From contig JAVDOI010000009.1 of the NCBI GenBank assembly GCA_032191485.1, positions 21,851,843 to 21,915,842 on the forward strand: a DNA stretch of 64,000 nucleotides. Reading direction: 5' to 3'. Source of the stretch: Leptoclinus maculatus. Lineage: Eukaryota; Chordata; Actinopteri; Perciformes; Stichaeidae. This document shows, piece after piece, positions 36,810 through 48,050 of this stretch. Made by a program: the position numbers and the translations under genes. Within the stretch, counting starts at the first letter, position 1; every line of letters starts with the position of its first letter. Below the pieces are notes generated by a model, which saw nothing but the letters and a program-made list of their open reading frames with translations, made no database searches and was not told the origin of the DNA.

Positions 36810-36890
36810 ATGAAAATGAGGTATCGCAGGACGCAGAAACACACGGACTCCGCCACAGCAGAGAGAGATTACCGTGCCGTTACACCGTAA
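36810..36890 (+). CDS. Upstream ORF in the 5' leader, 26 codons
   Basis: A complete small frame (ATG 36810, TAA 36888) begins MKMRYRRTQKH and is Arg/Thr-rich. The first ATG is in weak context (C at -3); the second in-frame ATG at 36816 has A at -3. It ends 377 bp before the signal-peptide ATG and does not overlap it. If this segment is in the mature mRNA it could lower or condition translation of the main frame. Nothing suggests a conserved peptide function. Confidence 0.3.
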   Translation: MKMRYRRTQKHTDSATAERDYRAVTP

Positions 36891-37267
36891 AGCCAGACAC
36901 TAAGTGAGGGAAAGTCTTTCTGCTGGTGAGGCGAAACCCCCTTCCCCTATTTTTGTTTTCTCCCGCTGCCTGCTGAGTTTTGCACACCGGAGTGTGAGTC
37001 GGAGAGCGGGGGAGCTTGTCGGCAGTGACGGCGGTGAACTCCCGGAGCTCTTGAGCTTCACTTCACCGGGAGGCAGCGGAGCCGAAGCCCGTTCCTCTCC
37101 CTGCTCGGACTTATTCTCGTCCGAGAGAGTTGCCTCAGCAGCAAAGCACAAGCGGACACGGACGCTGTTGAGTCCCGTCTCCCGCCTTGATGAAACCGGG
37201 AATTTGCAGTCCCGAGGGGTCCCCGGAGCGCGTGGAGGGACCCGCGGCAAGGAGCCGACAGAAGACG

Positions 37268-37361
37268 ATGGAGACCGTGACGGCCCGGAGCGGGAGCCGG
37301 TGTCCGCCTCTTTTTCTGCTGCTCCTTCTCGGAAGCAGCTGCCACATGTTGCACGGACAAG
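37268..37361 (+). CDS. First coding exon (signal peptide) of an unidentified secreted or type I membrane protein; partial
   Basis: Seen: an ATG at 37268 with a strong Kozak setting (A at -3, G at +4) opens 31 codons plus one base and runs into a GTAAGC donor at 37362. The peptide has a short n-region with Arg7 and Arg11, a hydrophobic core at residues 15-21 (LFLLLLL) and a polar, small-residue end (GSSCHMLHGQ), which is a textbook cleavable signal peptide. The intron is phase 1, the usual phase after signal-peptide exons of extracellular multidomain proteins. An in-frame ATG at 37190 would add 26 Arg/Pro/Ser-rich residues, but it has a weak context (T at -3), so 37268 is preferred. Inference: the mature protein is secreted or membrane-anchored and follows a very long first intron. 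The layout (long GC-rich leader, signal exon ending near Gly-Gln, giant intron) suits neuronal adhesion receptors, for example type IIB receptor tyrosine phosphatases, but many families fit and I cannot name it. No downstream exon is in the window. Confidence 0.72.
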
Positions 37362-37367
37362 GTAAGC
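37362..37367 (+). other. Splice donor of exon 1 (phase 1)
   Basis: GTAAGC directly follows ...CAAG and matches the vertebrate donor consensus (AAG|GTAAG). Reading on in frame gives about 17 further codons without the composition of a mature protein domain and then a stop at 37412. This supports splicing here. Confidence 0.68.
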
Positions 37368-37895
37368 GCTTCATTCCCAGAAGTCCTGGGTTCAAATGTC
37401 ACCTGATGCACTGAACATATATGTATGTTGATATATGTATTTAGATCCATTCACACTGTAGGTGTTTAAAGGGCGACATTTTGACAAAGTGTATTGCATG
37501 AAAACACTTGACAGACTCATTTGTCACTTGCACCATGGTGAACAGGGGTGAAGTGAGATGATGCCTCCTCAACGGGAAACAAGGGTGTGATTTATTAGAC
37601 CAAGGAGAACGGTGTGCCTGTTAGTTGGGATGTGTCCCTGCAGGAGGGTAACACAGAGGGGGGTTATGGGGCCAACAACAAGGTTTCACTGTTAATGAAG
37701 TCAGGTTTATTGTTTGTGGGGGAGGTATACCTACTAGACTGAATGTGTAAATGATGTGTTATTGTTGTGACCCATGGATTGTAGGGTCATGATTGTAGGA
37801 TTAAGGTATTGAGGATGTGTATGGGAGGGGTGTTACAGTTTCCAAGCATCGATAATCCCCCTCTTAGTCAATGACCTGCTTAACTACAGCATATA

Positions 37896-38115
37896 CATTG
37901 TGTATGCATTTAAGTTGTGCTGGCAGGTGTCCAGATTAGTGCCTGATTTGTTGTTGCAGAAGGTTTAGTGTTTGGACTAGTTGTTGAATACAGCATCAGG
38001 AACTGCCTGGGGTAATTGTGCGTTGCCATGTTTTTTTCTTCTTCTTCTTCTTTTCCAGCTATAGAGAGAGAGTGATGGTGAGAAACTGTGGACATTTGTG
38101 TTTTTTTTGTGTGCA
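37896..38115 (+). repeat. Intronic direct repeat, copy 1
   Basis: From ACATTGTGTATGCATTTAAG to TGTGGACATTTGTG this stretch matches 40801-40985 in the same order and orientation. Shared blocks include TGTGCTGGCAGGTGTCCAGA, GTTGCAGAAGGTTTA, GAATACAGC(A/G)TCAGG and GAGAGTGATGG followed by GAGAAACTGTGGA. This copy has an extra TTC-rich pyrimidine run (38034-38058). The copies lie about 2.9 kb apart. I do not recognise it as a known mobile element. Confidence 0.75.
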
Positions 38116-38269
38116 TGCATCTCGTGCGATCGTGCTAGAAAACCAAAGCACAGAAAAGGTCAGGTTGGTGTCAGCACACCGCTTTCTCTGGGTCACAGAT
38201 GGCGTGGTGGGCTCAATGTAAGGCTGAGACTTGGGGGTTATGTGGAGGAGGGGTCTTAGGAATGTCTGT

Positions 38270-38271
38270 GC

Positions 38272-38302
<31 letters not shown>
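38270..38302. repeat. (TA)n(TG)n microsatellite
   Basis: ATATATATAT joined to TG units. Followed by a purine-rich plus strand to about 38,520. Confidence 0.93.
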
Positions 38303-38303
<1 letters not shown>

Positions 38304-38773
38304 TAGAGGTGGGGGTGAGCTATTTGTGAGCGCGTGGAGAATGTGTGTGCCGCTTAAATGTAGGAAGATAGAGGAGGGAAAGAAAGTGAGAAGGAGGGAG
38401 GCAGTGTGGCGAAGAGGACAAGGAGGGAGAGGGGAGTGGCAAGGGAGGCGGGTGAGAATATGAAATGGACTGTGTGTGGGGTGGGGGTGGGGTGGGGGGG
38501 GTGGAGAGGGAATGCGTCGCACCGTGCTTGTCAATCAGAAAGCTGTGTCTGCAGTTCAATCGATGATGACGGTATGACAACACCTCTGTGTGTGTCAAAA
38601 GTTGCTCTCCTCTCCTCTCCCTTCTTCTCCCAGTCGTCACACTCTCCCTCCTCCCCCCTCCCTAGGTGTTGAGAAGGAGGTGGGAGACGGAGGGATGGTG
38701 TGGCTGCAGAGTCAGCTCCTTTCGTCCTCCTCCTAATGTCAAGGTCTCAGTACCAGCACCCGCGTTACCACAA

Positions 38774-38791
38774 CCCCCCCCCCCCCCCCCC
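38774..38791. repeat. C homopolymer, 18 bp
   Basis: First of several long C runs in the 5' part of the intron. Confidence 0.9.
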
Positions 38792-38882
38792 ATTCCCCAC
38801 TCGCAGGCACACCAACCCCGTCCAGCTGTCTGCTGTGAAATGTCTGTACCTCAGGATGGCTGGCAGGAGTTGTGTTGGTCTA

Positions 38883-38884
<2 letters not shown>

Positions 38885-38914
<30 letters not shown>
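38885..38914. repeat. (TG)n microsatellite
   Basis: Sense-strand TG array. Confidence 0.95.
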
Positions 38915-38917
<3 letters not shown>

Positions 38918-39356
38918 GGGTAAGGGGTGAATTAATTGAAATTAGTGAAACAGATGCGGGACAGGGTTGGTGGAGGTGGAGAAGGGGGGGGGGGCTTATT
39001 GATTTGATAAGCTGTGCCAGGCGGCCAATCGAAGGCCGTAGATTTCCCAGGTTCCGACCCCTCTATCCCCGGCATTTATTAGGACGTTTTATTTTAGGAG
39101 GAAAAGGATGAAATTCATGAGCCAAGGTTGAGCCTCCTGATCTCTCCCCGCCCTTCTCTCTTGTCCCCCCCCCCCCCACACCCTCTTTCACTCTCTCTCC
39201 CGCTCTTTCTCTCAGTCAATCGATGCCCACACCCCCTCCTCATAAATGTGAGGTTTTATATGAGCCAACTCTCGTCTCTGGGAGCACATTTAAATAAGCT
39301 CATCGATTTTTCATTTTAGAGTTTAAGTGACGGCAGCATTTTACTGTCTCTCTCCT

Positions 39357-39376
39357 CCCCCCCCCCCCCCCCCCCC
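39357..39376. repeat. C homopolymer, 20 bp, in a pyrimidine-rich block
   Basis: Lies within 39,130-39,480, a block of CT-rich sequence with further C runs (about 39167-39177 and 39438-39444). The pyrimidine richness resembles a polypyrimidine tract but no exon follows. Confidence 0.9.
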
Positions 39377-40312
39377 GCCTTTCCTCCACCTCTCATCTGC
39401 TCAACTCTCCACCCTCGCTTCTTTATTCATAACGTACCCCCCCACAGCCCCCTCCCTGTCACTGAGTGGGTACTGCTCCACAGCTGTTTGACTGATTCAC
39501 ATTTCCAGCATGGCTACAGACAGAGCCTCACTCCAGACTTTATCTTCTGACTGAAGTCAAGGATGGATCAAATCTAGTTTGTTTTAAAAATGAAATCATA
39601 CGTCACCAACAGAGTCCAGAATACTTTGACAACTGTTCAGGGTTTTCCTGAGAATAGCCTCGTGTCATTTCGACAGCCGCGGATTTTGATATTTTTGACA
39701 TGATTTACCGACATTTTTAGAAACCCAAATCACAGAGGACCACATAACACTTCAAATGACACAAAAACATTAAAATGTTCAAAGTCAGAAGGGGTTCACA
39801 CAACAACAGCGATATGGACCATTAGGTTCATAATACGTGCTGAATTATTTTGTCCCAGATGCTAATGTGGATAATGATAATGGTCGATAAGTAGCCAACG
39901 TGTAATGAAAAAATACTGCTGGTCGTCATTATTGCTAACCTTGCCCAAGGTAATTGCATTAAAATGTGGCTCGAGCATCCCAGCTGGAAAAGCATTGCAC
40001 TTCTCTCGTGTCTAAAAAACTAAATGGCAGGTCGCAATGCTGAGGGCTTCTGATAAAGCTTCTGACTACGAATTTGAAAGTTTTCTTCAACCAGGCCAAG
40101 CGAAGACTTGCTGACCCACTTAGTGGATCTATCGGTGTGATTAGGGTTGATATGACACATATCATTGGCTCGACTAAGCCAATGCTTGATGCTGATTGGA
40201 CCGCTGGGCATGCTTAAGTGAATTGAGGTCACCGATAGGACGTTCGGATGGTGGGCTTGGGAGAGTTCTGAGCGTGATGTCAAAACCCAAATCAAATAGA
40301 CTAGCGTAGAGC

Positions 40313-40314
<2 letters not shown>

Positions 40315-40371
<57 letters not shown>
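40315..40371. repeat. (CA)28 microsatellite
   Basis: Uninterrupted CA array on the sense strand of the inferred intron, a minority orientation there. Confidence 0.96.
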
Positions 40372-40373
<2 letters not shown>

Positions 40374-40800
40374 ACACAAAGTCCTTCTCTCACATCAGTG
40401 TCAAACAGCGAAAGCAGACGTGGACATTTGCTTAACCATGTTCTAATGAGGAGAGGGTAAATGAAAAGCCTTGTCAAACTGATTACCATCGTCCACGCTG
40501 CACAACCTTACAGTGACTTTTCCACCTCTCTCACACTTGTGAATCTTATGCCAATTTTCTTTTTTCATCATCTCCCACTTATGGTCTGATTTGTCAGCAT
40601 TTGCTCGCAGCTCATAAATTCTGCTCATCGATATTTTTAGAGCAGTCGTGAGTTTGTATTAGAGGCTGTTTGCCACCAGAATCATTGCAGCGCGCTCCAT
40701 TACTGCAACCTGAGCATTGTGATGTACTTTAAACTGTACGTTTACAGCTTGTTACACAACAGCTATACATGTGTGATTTATTTGCCCCCCCCAGACATGA

Positions 40801-40985
40801 CATTGTGTGTTCATTTAAGTTGCCCTTTTGTGCTGGCAGGTGTCCAGATGAGTGTGTGGCTCGTGGTTGCAGAAGGTTTACTAGTTGATGAATACAGCGT
40901 CAGGGGCTGTCTGTGAACATGATGCGTTGTTTTTTTTTCTTCTGGAGAGTGATGGAGAGAAACTGTGGATGTTTGTGTGTGTCTT
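40801..40985 (+). repeat. Intronic direct repeat, copy 2
   Basis: Imperfect second copy of 37896-38115: the same ordered blocks (ATTGTGTGTTCATTTAAG, GTGCTGGCAGGTGTCCAGAT, GTTGCAGAAGGTTTA, TACAGCGTCAGG, GAGAAACTGTGGATG), with small deletions and a shorter T/C run. It may be a tandem segmental duplication later separated, or two insertions of one repeat. Confidence 0.75.
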
Positions 40986-41130
40986 TTGTATGTGTGCTGG
41001 CTACACAGTTATATAAATATGAATATATATATTTATATATAGGCTCTTTCTTCGCCCACAGGCACAAATTTAATCTCACATTCAAGTAGTTTGAATTTTG
41101 GAGGCCTCAAGAGAGACTTTGCTCACTGAT

Positions 41131-41135
<5 letters not shown>

Positions 41136-41166
<31 letters not shown>
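41136..41166. repeat. (TG)n microsatellite
   Basis: Sense-strand TG array; shorter TG runs follow to 41,430. Confidence 0.95.
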
Positions 41167-41168
<2 letters not shown>

Positions 41169-41528
41169 CAAGCGATGGAGGATGAGACAGTGTGAATGTG
41201 TGTGTGTGGGAGTGTGTGATAGACGTCAGGTTAGTCAGGTGACAGGTCTAAGAGGAAGTGAGGTCCCTGGTCGACTCCCTTATTTCCTGACTGTCAGGAG
41301 AAACAAATCACCACACTTCCACAGTCACCTGTACGTGTCTGTGTGTTTGTGTGTCTGTGTGTGTCTACCTGTCTATGTGTGCACACTACATACAGTATAT
41401 GTTGCTGGCAGATGTGTGTGTGTGTGTCGGGTTGATGCTAACCCTCTATCACTCCTAAGTGTTTCTTCTCAGAGCAGAAGAAGTATCAGCTGTAGAGAAT
41501 CAGCCAGAGCCTCCTGATGGAAAATAAT

Positions 41529-41532
<4 letters not shown>

Positions 41533-41582
<50 letters not shown>
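41533..41582. repeat. (TG)25 microsatellite
   Basis: Uninterrupted TG array. Confidence 0.96.
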
Positions 41583-41585
<3 letters not shown>

Positions 41586-41803
41586 AAAGTAGATTGCAGC
41601 AGGTACATGTATCCAATCTTCTTTTGTTCACATGTACTCTCAAAGTAGTTTCTGTGACTGAGCGAGCCTGTACATTGTGCCGGTTAGATCATTAAGAGGT
41701 CAGTTGAGTGTTGTTTCCTCTCCATCAGTGTCACTTTTGACAGTGGTCAGTTCAAAGCAAATATTTAATATAAATATAAGGTAAAGATATAATTGCCGAC
41801 AGC

Positions 41804-41804
<1 letters not shown>

Positions 41805-41836
<32 letters not shown>
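41805..41836. repeat. (TG)n microsatellite
   Basis: About 16 TG units. Confidence 0.95.
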
Positions 41837-41838
<2 letters not shown>

Positions 41839-41839
41839 C

Positions 41840-44800
41840 GTGTTTCTGACCAGTCTGACTGGTTTCCCATCTTTGTGAAAAGATGCATTTTATGGGAGTT
41901 TTACACAAAAACATCCTTCAGAGCTTTGAAATATGAGCCAAGTGCACTCTGGCCTCTCTCTCTGTCATTCCGCTATCCCGCCATCTCTATCTGTCTTCCG
42001 CTATCACTTCTCTTCTTCTTGGTTTCTCTTTGTTGCTACCCTCCCTGTCTCCCCATAAGAGACTAAAGCATCTATTGCTGCAGGCCACACAGGTGGAATG
42101 GAGGCTGTTTTGCTGTTCAGGCCTTGGTGGTGTTTATTATGTAAGATAGGGGGAGGAGGTTGCTATTGATCTGCTGTCTGTATACGTGTGTGAGGAGCGA
42201 GGGAGGGGGCGGTAGTGCTATAGAACAAAAGCTTATCGTGTACTTTTCAAGATCGTTGTACAGTGACACGTCCAAACAAAGCAGCAAAACAGGAACTCTA
42301 TTGATTGACTGAACTGCAGGACGTCACAAAGCAAAAAAGACTGACGGACACACATCCAGATTGGCAGACGAACAGAGAGATACATGCATGTGTGTGTGTG
42401 TAGACACACACACACATTCACAGCTTTTGCTTCTTAACTTGAGTGTAGGTAAAGTTAAAATCCATGATGACACTTATTAAAGTAACACTTTGACACGTGA
42501 CAATCGTCTTTAGGTTTATTCTTGGATATGAAAAATATACAAACAAAAATATGAAACATTCTGTAGTTCTAGGTTCTTAAATGTGAAGATGTGCATTTGT
42601 CTGAACAGCTTTGGTGAAGTACGACGAGGAACCTGCCTCTCCTGGTCTGACCCTGAAAACAATGTTTTATTCTCTAATGTGGAATGTCTGACATCATGGC
42701 TGTAATGTCAAACACAAGTTAACAGAACATGCATCTTGATGGTGACCTACAAATGCAGATTTTTTTTTGTGCAGCTTGCTTGAGGGCTACTGCTGCGCCC
42801 GGAAGTATTAAAGTAAGATTGTTTGAATTCGCTGACTAGAGATCGTATTAGTCAGGAAGAGTCAGAATGAGACTGTAGCTGTTACTCTCTAATTTAATAA
42901 GACCTCTGGCTGTTGTGAAAGCAGAGGGACTACAGGGAGTTGTAGTCTGAAGAAAAGTTATTTTCTCTGTTGAGGAGTGACGCCGTGCAGATTAATAAAG
43001 GATCCGCTGCACTCACACGGAACTATAGAGCACGTTTACTCAAAAGTAATAAGTCAGTATCACAGCAGCTTTTTGAACTCAATTAGATTAGCAGAAGGTG
43101 AATTAACAACAACTGAAAAAAACACAACGTAAACATCTTTGTAAATGACTTTACCTGTGTTCTCCTCTGAGGACAAATACAGAACATTTAGTATTTCTGG
43201 TTTCATGATGGCGCCCCCTAGAATACCACTCAATGTAGTCTATGTATACGATGCACAGTTAGGCAGACCTTCAATGTAATATGTAATGCAGGTCCAACTG
43301 TAAGATGTGTATTGAGGAAATATAGTGGAATCAAGAGCCTCTCTTATACTTTCTAAGTCTGTACATTAATGGAAAAAAGAAACATCTGCCGGTATAACAC
43401 GATCCTGTGATAAACCCCTGCTATATGACCTATAATATTACAATAAAGCTCAATCAACACCTCATTAACCGACTGAACACTATAAGCTTAACTAAGAGGG
43501 GATTTACTTGATGACTCGTGTATCTAGTGCTGTGCATAGACACATTTAGTCAAACATGTGAATGAGGCACCCAAAAGCCTTGACCATCATCCTTCAATAA
43601 TTTACTGATATGATTTTATGTCTTTTTTTTTTATATTCTATTTTTGGCTGACTGTTCCTATTCGAGACCTTTAGGCCTTTTCTTCTTACAGCATCTCATA
43701 AAAAAAGACGAGAGAAGCAAGGAAACGAAAAGTCACAAAACACCTTGTCAACTGTGAAAGGTGTATATAGCGTCTATATATATATATTTCAAAATGTCAT
43801 ACAAAACGTGCACATTGGCACAACAGATTCTTGTTGGTGTGAATGTTTTTTTTTATCTCGCATCACTGCTTTGTTCTTTGTTTTTGGAGATAAGCCGTGT
43901 GTGATGAATAGTAATGTCTCTTTCTGAGTGTGTTTTCGATGTTTGCAAAAATAAGCTGCAGTCAGAGAAAGATGAGACGGGAGCTAATAAATGAAAGCAA
44001 GAGCCACTGTGACGGTTTCATCACAAGTAGTACATGTTATGAGGCCTAATGGTATGAAGAACTTTGAACCCAGCGAGGTGCAATAAGCAGTGCAGGACCA
44101 CAACTATCTGCAACGAGGATTCATCTCCAAACAAGTCATTATCTGGCTTCCACATGTGGGAAAAAGTGTTTGTGAAACTGACTTCGCCCCAAGCACTGCA
44201 GGTCTGTACTTTAACTTCCATGATTATATTAAATATGACATATTTATCACCAAGAAAAACATAACCATGAGAGCCTTTTTGCTTCCTTTCCTTCTTCCCC
44301 CATGGTCACACTTCACTTATTACAGTAAGATACATGTCAGCAGATGTTAACCAAAACAGTTGCATAGCTAATTCAATATTTACATTGTGATAGAGGTTCA
44401 TGAGGGAACACTTTTTGTGCTTTTCATTTTTATGTATCAATAGTTTAATTGAACTCTTCCTGTGCGTTAGCCTCTCGTCTGAGCTTTTGAACATAAATCC
44501 TTTTCCCCACACCTCATTAAGAGGCCTTCGCGACATCTGTTCTGTTTCGCACAGACTTGCCGTCATCAACCGTTTATCTTCTGAAACAGGAAAATCGAGT
44601 TAAGGAACGAGCGCCGTGACACATCCAGCGGGTGGGGGCGGAGCGGATATTGTGAGCAACGTATCCGAAAAAACGACACTGAATAGATAGATACGCTTAT
44701 CGCAGAATCTCGTACGTTATTATTGTAAGCAGATGTATTCAAACATATTTGTCAGGCACACATGCATGTCAGTATCTCTGCAGGGACAGCCTATAATATT

Positions 44801-45250
44801 GCAGATACGGTGGTCAAAGTGTTTCCTGATATACATGATTTTCAAAATAATATACAGTACAATACATGTGTTCCACTTGCATGCATTTAGTACTACATAA
44901 AGAATAATATATACATATATATATGTATATAAAACCACATAGAGAGAGAGAGATAATAGCAGCAGTTTATTCATAAGATATATTTACGTGCTCTCTGTTT
45001 TCTGAGAATATTTTGACAGTTTATGAAACTAAAATATGATGTTTTACTCGCATGTTACAGTCCATCCATACTGAGTCTTTTTTTTTCAAATGTGGATTCA
45101 TGGAATCCCAAAAGGTGTTAACATGTTCACCGCTGAAAAACCACAGATGTCAGGTTCCTGTGACATGCACAAGGCAATCTAGGAACAGATTTATTTTTAC
45201 ACGAACAACTGGTGGAAATAAACTTGCAGGTGGCTGGAGATACATCAGAG
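41840..45250. other. Intronic stretch without recognised features
   Basis: AT-rich sequence with short TA runs (43774-43787, 44909-44929) and an AGAGAG run near 44941. Frames such as 44090-44350 and 44306-44569 have no recognisable domain. Nothing else seen. Confidence 0.45.
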
Positions 45251-45254
45251 AGAC

Positions 45255-45268
45255 CCCCCCCCCCCCCC
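45255..45268. repeat. C homopolymer, 14 bp
   Basis: C run within an otherwise mixed stretch. Confidence 0.85.
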
Positions 45269-45909
45269 AAACACCTGGGAAATGCCTTTAAAACCCCAGC
45301 CTTGTACTGCCAGTCATTTAGTGGCAGCACTAGATTAGTTGAGGGCTCAAGAGCAGTCTCACAGGGGGGTGAAGAAAGCCACTCTCTCTTTCTCTCTCTC
45401 CCTCACCGAGAATCTTTCAGTCGGTATTTGGATTCAAACTGGCAACCTTCCAGTGGATCATACCCGGGGCCGTCTCTCTTTGTGCCACTGCACTTTCTCT
45501 GTGCCGATCTCAGATACTCTCTATTTTTTTCCGTCTGCGTCTCACTCTTCCCCTTGGCCTTCAGCGTGGCTGTAGTCATTCACTGTGACATTGGCAGGCC
45601 GTGAAGTGATACGGGGTGAAGATTGCTCAGTTGAAGAAACATGAAATGTGCCAAACGCACCTGGTTGAGGCTCTTTATTTGTTTGTGTGTGTTTTCATTG
45701 TGGTGGAGCCATCGAGCTATTTGAATAAAGGTCTTTGCATAGTGAATCGCCGGTCACAGCATATTACCGAGGCCAGGCTGGGTTTGATAGGAGTGCACAG
45801 CATTGTGTGTGTGTGTGTAATAGAGCTGCATGATTTACTTGTTCAGTCCAAAGGCTTTACGCTGCTGCAGGTGTGTGCTCTCAGCTTGCAGCGTTTGATC
45901 TGCCACAGG

Positions 45910-46022
45910 TGTGTGTGTGTGTGTGTGTGTGCACACCTGTCTGCGCATGGTGATTTATGGTATGGGCTCAGAGCGAAAAAGACCCTTTTTGATCTCATCC
46001 AGGAAGTACTGTACTGTATGTA

Positions 46023-46068
<46 letters not shown>

Positions 46069-46180
46069 TGGCCAGAGGTTTTTAGCTTCGCCCTTTGATC
46101 CAAGCTAGAGGTGGGCATACCTCTGTGAGGAGCCAGCCAGCAGCAGCATGGAGACTTGGCTTTGCGCTACAGAAGTGTGC

Positions 46181-46213
<33 letters not shown>
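45910..46213. repeat. Cluster of three (TG)n arrays
   Basis: TG arrays at about 45910-45931, 46027-46067 and 46183-46213, all in the sense orientation. Confidence 0.95.
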
Positions 46214-46216
<3 letters not shown>

Positions 46217-48006
46217 AGGAGTGAATATGGCCACAATCAAAGTGGTGGGACGTGTTTGTGCTGTATGTATATGTGCAGTAGTGCATGTTGGCATCAGTCT
46301 CATCAACGATACGCTGTCTGAGCTCTCCTCAGTCTGTGGCTCTGCCTTTTTAAATGGCTTGTTACATAAAATGGCCAGAGAAACCGATTACCTTTTCTTT
46401 GAAGCGTTTCTAGACACATAAAGGAGGGTGAGCTGTGAAATCCACAACAACAATGCCTTACAGAAGCACACGCTTTCTGTAAACAGTGGCAAATCAATTT
46501 CCCTCCCATTTCCTGTAAAAACACTATTATGTGAATACGTCTACCTGTCTATATCGACTCAGCTTGACATCCTGTCAGGAGGTGGAAGTGCTGCACCGGT
46601 AGCTCATTTCCCAGGTAAAATGATCTACCGTATTGCACAATAGCATGTTTTCAAAAAAACTAAATATATAGAGAAATTAATTCTTATTTTATTACCACCT
46701 TCTCAGGCCCCAAATCAGATGAGCGGTGTGTACACACCATCAGCTGTATGACCACCTGACTTTTTACGGTATAATCAGGAATCACATTCAAACAAACACA
46801 GGGGAATCTTCAGAAGCGCTCCTTTAGTTTTGGGCCATTGCTATATAGGCTGGTGGATATGCTGGCTATGTGGTGCGGCTGTACCTCTACCTGCTGGTTC
46901 TCCTCCCTTCACAACACCAGCCGGTTCTACTTAGCTTAATATTACTGTGCTGGCACGTTCGTCTCTGTGTAACAGGCTGTTCACTCAGAAGCAGGGACAA
47001 TGAACTGGCACTTTTTGCCTGCGCCAAGTCAAACCATGCCGCGTTGATTTTTATTTCCATTACCAGTTTATAGGCGTCAAGTTGTGCGGAGTAGAGTAGA
47101 GCCCAAGATGGACCATTTCTCCACCTGCATCCGTGGAGGAGACCAGAGAGAAAGAGGTTTTTAGAGAGAGTGTGGTCAGCTCTCAGTACTTTGCTGAATC
47201 TCTGTGGTGTAAAGTTTAGTTTCTCTTTCAGCTGTATAGGAGTTGTGTTAACTCACTGCTGTATAAACCCAAATTTCCAAATTTGTCCACTTCATAATAA
47301 TGTTTTTTAAATAACAAATAAAGGAACATTATCGAATAAGCAAAGCCTTGTTAGCTTTGTTGATGTTCAATAAAAACAAGTGCAAGAAGAAATAGCCAGA
47401 TGTTAGATGAGGAGCTGCAGACAACAGGATCTTACTGCCTCTCTGCAAACAGCTTCAACGGCTTTACCTGCTGTGCTGTGTGATGGAAAAACACTCGCAG
47501 CTCAAATAAGTGGGGTCTTTTATTGTGAAAAACGTATAGGAGAAGAAAATGTGTTTGTGCAACGTTTCACAGCCGTTCCTTTCAGCGCTAATCACAGCCA
47601 TGGATCAGCCTGCTGCTTTTAAACTACACTGACTCAAGGAAAGTGCGTCATCAGTTAAACACCCACCTTCATGCAGGTAGCCTTATTGTAAAGACGAATG
47701 CGAAATCCCTGCTGAGTCAAACCGAGTGAAGCCAAGCCAGCGCATGTGTATGGAAAAGGCCGAATAAGCTGCTATTCATTGTGACTGAGACCTGGCGTTG
47801 CAGCCACACGTTGAGCTACTGTACAGGGATTTAAAAGGCGCCCAGTAGCGCTGCAACGATTGCAATTGTCTTAGTACATACGGCTAACTTTATCTAACAG
47901 GTTTAACTTCCAATGAAGGAAACAGGTGCAACATATCTGTCCAACAACACACCTAATGTCATGTGTGTGTGGCTGTCCCGTGTGCTGCAGCTGCCACTGT
48001 GCACAT
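46214..48006. other. Intronic stretch without recognised features
   Basis: No repeats or exons seen; open frames are short and featureless. Confidence 0.4.

Positions 48007-48047
<41 letters not shown>
48007..48047. repeat. (TG)20 microsatellite
   Basis: Uninterrupted TG array. Confidence 0.96.

Positions 48048-48050
<3 letters not shown>

Larger units (their letters stand above)
35560..37267 (+). promoter_or_regulatory. CpG-rich promoter and long 5' leader of the signal-peptide gene
   Basis: Composition changes from the AT-rich surroundings to GC- and CpG-rich, most clearly from about 36.4 kb up to the coding exon, as expected for a CpG-island promoter. A CCAAT box is visible at 35658-35662 (GACCAATAGG). 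No TATA box is obvious. The transcription start cannot be fixed by eye. Several upstream ATGs exist, including a complete uORF at 36810. A GTGAGT at 36043 could be the donor of an alternative non-coding first exon, but no matching acceptor stands out. An 18-base C run lies at 36094-36111. Several plus- and minus-strand open frames across the GC-rich part have no recognisable domain and are treated as composition artefacts. Confidence 0.55.

Noticed and set aside
36904..37450. Frames of 153, 130 and 116 codons over the GC-rich leader
   Set aside because: They overlap the signal-peptide exon in other frames or strands, are Arg/Pro/Ser/Gly-rich as expected from CpG-rich DNA, and show no domain or splice logic.
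38018..38060. Possible splice acceptor (TTC-rich run then CCAG) for a second exon
   Set aside because: The following frame soon stops and has no domain, and the sequence is part of a duplicated repeat whose other copy lacks the acceptor.
40020..40300. Possible retroelement coding remnant on the minus strand
   Set aside because: The translation gave no motif I could tie to a polymerase, integrase or protease family.
45212..45604. Plus-strand frame of 130 codons as an exon
   Set aside because: Ser/Pro/Leu-rich translation of a C run and CT-rich DNA, with no domain.
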